From: an uncultured Eubacteriales bacterium
Lineage (GTDB): Bacteria; Bacillota; Clostridia; Oscillospirales; Oscillospiraceae
Direction of reading: 5' to 3'
DNA: 6,941 nucleotides
NCBI GenBank assembly: GCA_900549495.1
Contig: UROL01000097.1
Span: 1 to 6,941, forward strand
Shown: in pieces, positions 4,825-6,941 of the stretch
How positions within the stretch are numbered: position 1 is the stretch's first letter
Layout: every line of letters starts with the position of its first letter
The notes under the pieces: generated by a model
Seen by the model: only the letters and a program-made list of their open reading frames with translations
Database searches by the model: none
Told to the model about the DNA's origin: nothing
Position numbers and translations under genes: made by a program

Positions 4825-5529
4825 ATGCATAAGCAAGAGTACACTCTGGGCCTTCGCCGGGGGCTGCCGGTGGGGCTGGGGTATTTTTCCGTCAGCTTTG
4901 GGTTTGGGGCCATGGCTGTGGCCAAGGGGCTGACGGTGGCCCAGGCCACGGTGATTTCCGCCAGCAACCTGACCAGCGCCGGGCAGTTTGCCGGGCTTAC
5001 CGCCATTGTGGAGCATTCCGGCCTGGGAGTGCTGATTCTGACCCAGCTGATTATCAACAGTCGCTACGCCCTGATGAGCTTGGCCCTGAGCCAGCGGATG
5101 GGACAGGAGATTGGGCTGCTGCCCCGGCTGCTGATTGCCTTTTTCAACACCGACGAGGTTTTCGCCCTGGCCATGGCCCGGGAGCATCCCCTGACCGCTC
5201 CGTTCCTGTACGGCCTGGGGCTGCTGCCCATTGTGGGCTGGGTCAGCGGCACCCTGCTGGGGGCCCTGGCAGGCTCCATTCTCCCCGGCTCCGTCCCCAC
5301 GGCCCTGGGGGTCATGCTCTACGGTATGTTCATTGCCATCGTCATTCCCCCGGCAAAGAAAGAGAAGGCCGTGGCGGTAACGGCCCTGCTGGGTCTGGCC
5401 TTCAGCAGTCTGTTTGCCTGGGTTCCGGCTCTGACCAAGGCCCCCAAGGGCACGCCCATTGTAATCTGCACGGTGGCGGCAGCCGCCATCTGCGCCTGGC
5501 TGTTCCCGGTGAAGGAGGAAGGGCAATGA
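4825..5529 (+). CDS. azlC: AzlC family branched-chain amino acid exporter, large subunit
   Basis: With AzlD it forms an inner-membrane exporter of the LIV-E class; characterised members (AzlCD, BrnFE, YgaZH) export branched-chain amino acids and analogues. The 234-residue protein has about six to seven hydrophobic segments. Family motifs are present: an N-terminal RRGLPVGLGYFSVSFGFGAM (11-30), SAGQF (51-55), INSRYALMSLAL (77-88) and FNTDEVFALAM (107-117). The frame is open further upstream to 4546, but that part crosses the small RNA and promoter and has no similarity. The ATG at 4825 lies 40 bases downstream of the -10. Its ribosome site is weak (GAAGTGAG). It overlaps azlD by 4 nt, the standard pairing. 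No lrp-like regulator (AzlB) is adjacent, unlike in Bacillus subtilis. Substrate is inferred from family. Confidence 0.93.
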   Translation: MHKQEYTLGLRRGLPVGLGYFSVSFGFGAMAVAKGLTVAQATVISASNLTSAGQFAGLTAIVEHSGLGVLILTQLIINSRYALMSLALSQRMGQEIGLLPRLLIAFFNTDEVFALAMAREHPLTAPFLYGLGLLPIVGWVSGTLLGALAGSILPGSVPTALGVMLYGMFIAIVIPPAKKEKAVAVTALLGLAFSSLFAWVPALTKAPKGTPIVICTVAAAAICAWLFPVKEEGQ

Positions 5530-5837
5530 ATATCTATGTCTCCATCGCCGCCATGGCTCTGGCCACCTATCTTGTCCGGATGCTGCCCCTGACGGTGTTC
5601 CGCAAGCCCATCAACAGCCGGTTCGTCCGGTCGTTTCTCCACTATGTCCCCTATGCCTGTCTGGCAGCCATGACCTTCCCGGCCATTTTGCAGGACACCG
5701 CCTCCACCCTCAGCGGTGTGGCGGCTCTGGTGACGGCAGTGGTGCTGGCCTATCGGGGGCAGAGCCTGATTGTGGTGGCTCTGGCCAGCTCCGGGGCAGC
5801 CTTCCTGACAGAACGGCTGCTGGGGCTCCCTTTTTAG
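5526..5837 (+). CDS. azlD: AzlD family branched-chain amino acid exporter, small subunit
   Basis: The 103-residue protein has about four short hydrophobic segments, the normal size for this partner of AzlC. The family's N-terminal pattern is seen at YLVRMLPLTVF (15-25), where the Arg-x-Leu-Pro element is conserved, followed by R37-S-F-L and VPYACLAAM (41-49). The start overlaps the azlC stop as ATGA, and AAGGAGG lies nine bases upstream within azlC, so translation is coupled and the two subunits should be made together. It is unlikely to work without AzlC. Confidence 0.92.
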   Translation: MNIYVSIAAMALATYLVRMLPLTVFRKPINSRFVRSFLHYVPYACLAAMTFPAILQDTASTLSGVAALVTAVVLAYRGQSLIVVALASSGAAFLTERLLGLPF

Positions 5838-5890
5838 GGAAACTCTGATTCAATCGGCAAGAGCTTCCCTGGGGTGAAAACTTAATTTTT
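5836..5890 (+). terminator. Possible weak terminator after azlD
   Basis: AGGGAA-CTCT (5836-5846) pairs with AGAG-TTCCCT (5860-5870) with one mismatch, overlapping the azlD stop. The T-rich TTAATTTTT lies about 11 bases further on, farther than in a standard terminator. AGGGA (5836-5840) can instead pair with TCCCT at 5827-5831, so two mutually exclusive hairpins exist. Partial readthrough into mntP is possible. Confidence 0.35.
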
Positions 5891-5912
5891 CCTTATGTTC
5901 ACAATTCGGTTG

Positions 5913-5941
5913 TTGACAATTTCCCCCGGCTCTGCTATAAA
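5913..5941 (+). promoter_or_regulatory. Near-consensus promoter of mntP
   Basis: A perfect TTGACA (5913-5918) and TATAAA (5936-5941) are spaced by 17 bases, predicting a start near 5948 and a leader of about 65 nt. An ACAA-5 nt-TTGT inverted repeat (5901-5913) abuts the -35 and could be a regulator site. Confidence 0.9.
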
Positions 5942-5947
5942 GGCACG

Positions 5948-6012
5948 ACAGGATGCGCCGGGGGATAAAAACGGTGCAGCGCCGCTCTGCGCCCGCATGG
6001 GAGGATAAACCT
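5948..6012 (+). promoter_or_regulatory. Structured 5' leader of mntP
   Basis: ATGCG (5953-5957) can pair with CGCAT (5994-5998), just before the GGGAGG ribosome site. Inside, GGTGCAG (5973-5979) pairs with CTGCGCC (5987-5993) with one wobble, so the two helices adjoin and could stack. A purine-rich strand (5961-5971, GGGGATAAAAA) stays unpaired. It does not look like the yybP-ykoY manganese riboswitch that often precedes such genes, as it is too short and lacks the conserved loops. Regulatory function is unproven. Confidence 0.4.
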
Positions 6013-6573
6013 ATGGGATTCTGGGAAATACTAGTACTGGGCGTGGGCCTGAGCATGGATGCCTTTGCCGTATCCGTATGCAAGGGTCTGGCCGTTCACC
6101 GGGCAGACGGAAAGACTGCGCTGGTGTGCGGGGTCTGGTTCGGCGCATTTCAGGCGCTGATGCCCCTGGTGGGCTATTTCCTGGGGATGCTTTTTGCCGA
6201 AGCCATCCAGGCGGTGGATCACTGGGTCGCCTTTGGTCTGCTGGTGCTGGTGGGGGGCAATATGATAAAGGAGGCCCTGTCCGGCGAGGCAGAATCCTCC
6301 AGCGCCGACCTATCCATACGGGCCATGCTGCCCCTGGCAGTGGCCACCTCCATTGATGCTCTGGCCGTGGGCATTTCCCTGGCCATGACCGAAGCCCCCA
6401 TTTGGACGGCTGTGGGTGTCATCGGCGTTATCACCTTTGCCCTTAGCGCGCTGGGTGTCACCATCGGCGGCATCTTCGGCAACAGGTTCGAGAAGAAAGC
6501 AGAAATTCTCGGCGGTGTGGTGCTGATTTTGCTGGGCTGCAAGATTCTGCTGGAAAGCCTGGGGATTCTCTAA
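6013..6573 (+). CDS. mntP: MntP family manganese efflux pump
   Basis: Membrane protein that exports Mn2+ and protects against manganese excess. The 186-residue length is close to the roughly 188 of E. coli MntP, with six hydrophobic segments in two homologous halves. The paired signature is clear: LSMDAFAVSVCKGL (13-26, Asp16) and TSIDALAVGISLAM (112-125, Asp115), whose acidic residues are thought to line the metal path. GVWFGAFQALMPLVGY (40-55) and GVIGVITFALSALGVTIG (135-152) are further repeat-related helices. The frame is open upstream to an ATG at 5953, but those 20 residues lie in the leader; the ATG at 6013 has GGGAGG seven bases before it and gives the family's normal start. It has its own promoter and overlaps the VanZ-like gene by 1 nt (TAATG). 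Confidence 0.94.
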   Translation: MGFWEILVLGVGLSMDAFAVSVCKGLAVHRADGKTALVCGVWFGAFQALMPLVGYFLGMLFAEAIQAVDHWVAFGLLVLVGGNMIKEALSGEAESSSADLSIRAMLPLAVATSIDALAVGISLAMTEAPIWTAVGVIGVITFALSALGVTIGGIFGNRFEKKAEILGGVVLILLGCKILLESLGIL

Positions 6574-6908
6574 TGTCTGTCAAATTGCGAAAAGCCCTGG
6601 TGCTCACCGCCTCCCTGGCGGTGCTGGCCTTTATCTGGGGCAACTCCCTGCTCTCCGGGGAGAAATCCGGGCAAATCAGCGGCGGCTTGCTGCGCTGGCT
6701 GAAGGAGGCCATCCCCCTTCTCCGGGGTATGCCGGAGCTGCTGCTGCGAAAGCTGGGGCACTTCTCGGAGTTTGCCGCCCTGGGATTTCTTCTGTGCTGG
6801 CTGTTCCGCCTGGGCGGGCAGCAGGGCATCCACCGGGTCAGCGTGCCTTTGCTCTGCGGTATGCTGGCTGCCAACATCGACGAGACCATTCAGGTCTTCC
6901 GGCCAAAC
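6573..6908 (+). CDS. VanZ family membrane protein, N-terminal part (cut by contig end)
   Basis: The 112 codons from the ATG at 6573 run into the right adapter, so the C-terminus is missing because of the library end. The first helix is about 8-22, followed by WGNSLLSGEKSGQIS (22-36), resembling the family's Phe/Trp-x-x-Ser segment. RKLGHFSEFAALGFLL (59-74) is the conserved RKxxHFxEY-like motif, and NIDETIQVFRP (101-111) is the DExxQxF-P motif. VanZ itself gives low-level teicoplanin resistance by an unclear mechanism, but most chromosomal VanZ-like proteins have no link to resistance, and no other van gene is present. It overlaps the mntP stop by 1 nt (TAATG) and has no obvious ribosome site of its own, so it is probably translated by coupling to mntP. 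A reading on the other strand starting MCIRDR is an adapter product. Confidence 0.87.
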
Positions 6909-6909
6909 C

Positions 6910-6941
6910 CTGTCTCTTATACACATCTGACGCTGCCGACG
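6910..6941 (-). other. Nextera transposase adapter (sequencing artefact)
   Basis: Positions 6910-6928 are the 19-bp Tn5 mosaic end in reverse orientation, and 6929-6941 (GACGCTGCCGACG) continue as the Nextera Read 1 adapter. With the left-end adapter, this shows that the insert is 40-6909 and that both terminal genes are cut artificially. Confidence 0.98.

Noticed and set aside
4804..5526. Minus-strand frame (240 residues) opposite azlC
   Set aside because: Gln/Gly-rich antisense composition without domains; azlC is clear on the other strand.
6573..6908. Glycopeptide resistance locus
   Set aside because: Only a VanZ-like domain is present, without vanHAX or a regulator; this domain is common in Firmicutes without resistance.
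6570..6926. Minus-strand frame of 118 residues starting MCIRDR
   Set aside because: It starts inside the right-end adapter and is antisense to the VanZ-like gene.
21..6928. Mosaic ends at both borders as evidence of a real composite transposon
   Set aside because: The sequences continue into Nextera adapter arms, there is no transposase gene, and they sit exactly at the contig ends.

Overview
The window looks like a complete short-read contig from a Gram-positive, anaerobic-type Clostridia. The GC-rich codon use, strong Shine-Dalgarno sites, sigma-A promoters, a CpsC/CpsD-type split tyrosine kinase, LCP and VanZ proteins and AzlCD together suggest a gut Oscillospiraceae/Ruminococcaceae-like bacterium; the family-level placement is inference. 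Both ends are Illumina Nextera adapter (1-39 and 6910-6941), not genome. The real insert is therefore 40-6909, and the two outermost genes are cut by library ends.

Left block, minus strand (4165 down to 40). A polysaccharide-export/attachment module is read in the order Wzz/CpsC-like membrane protein (3434-4165), LytR-CpsA-Psr lipoprotein (2400-3437, 4-nt overlap), then a small exported protein with four tandem 11-residue repeats (1780-2325). A strong hairpin terminator (1702-1758) follows. The BY-type tyrosine kinase (CpsD/CapB-like, 882-1583) comes after that terminator and has its own perfect terminator (845-876). The start of argS (40-777) follows. In this family the Wzz-like protein anchors and activates the kinase, and the LCP protein attaches the finished glycopolymer to peptidoglycan. 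No glycosyltransferase, polymerase, flippase or CpsB-type phosphatase lies in the window. The repeat protein is the least explained gene and the best candidate for new biology.

Central non-coding region (4166-4824, about 660 nt). It separates the two divergent blocks and is rich in signals: a minus-strand promoter with flanking palindromes for the Wzz operon; several inverted repeats; and a self-contained plus-strand unit consisting of a promoter (4526-4554), about 150 nt of RNA and a 21-bp terminator stem (to 4712). That unit looks like a small RNA or attenuated leader. A separate near-consensus promoter (4756-4784) for azlC follows.

Right block, plus strand (4825-6908). azlC and azlD (overlapping by 4 nt) encode a branched-chain amino acid exporter. 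A new near-consensus promoter (5913-5941) and a structured leader then precede mntP, a manganese efflux pump. mntP overlaps by 1 nt a VanZ-family membrane protein gene that is cut off by the right adapter.

I saw no tRNA, rRNA, CRISPR array, insertion sequence or phage gene.
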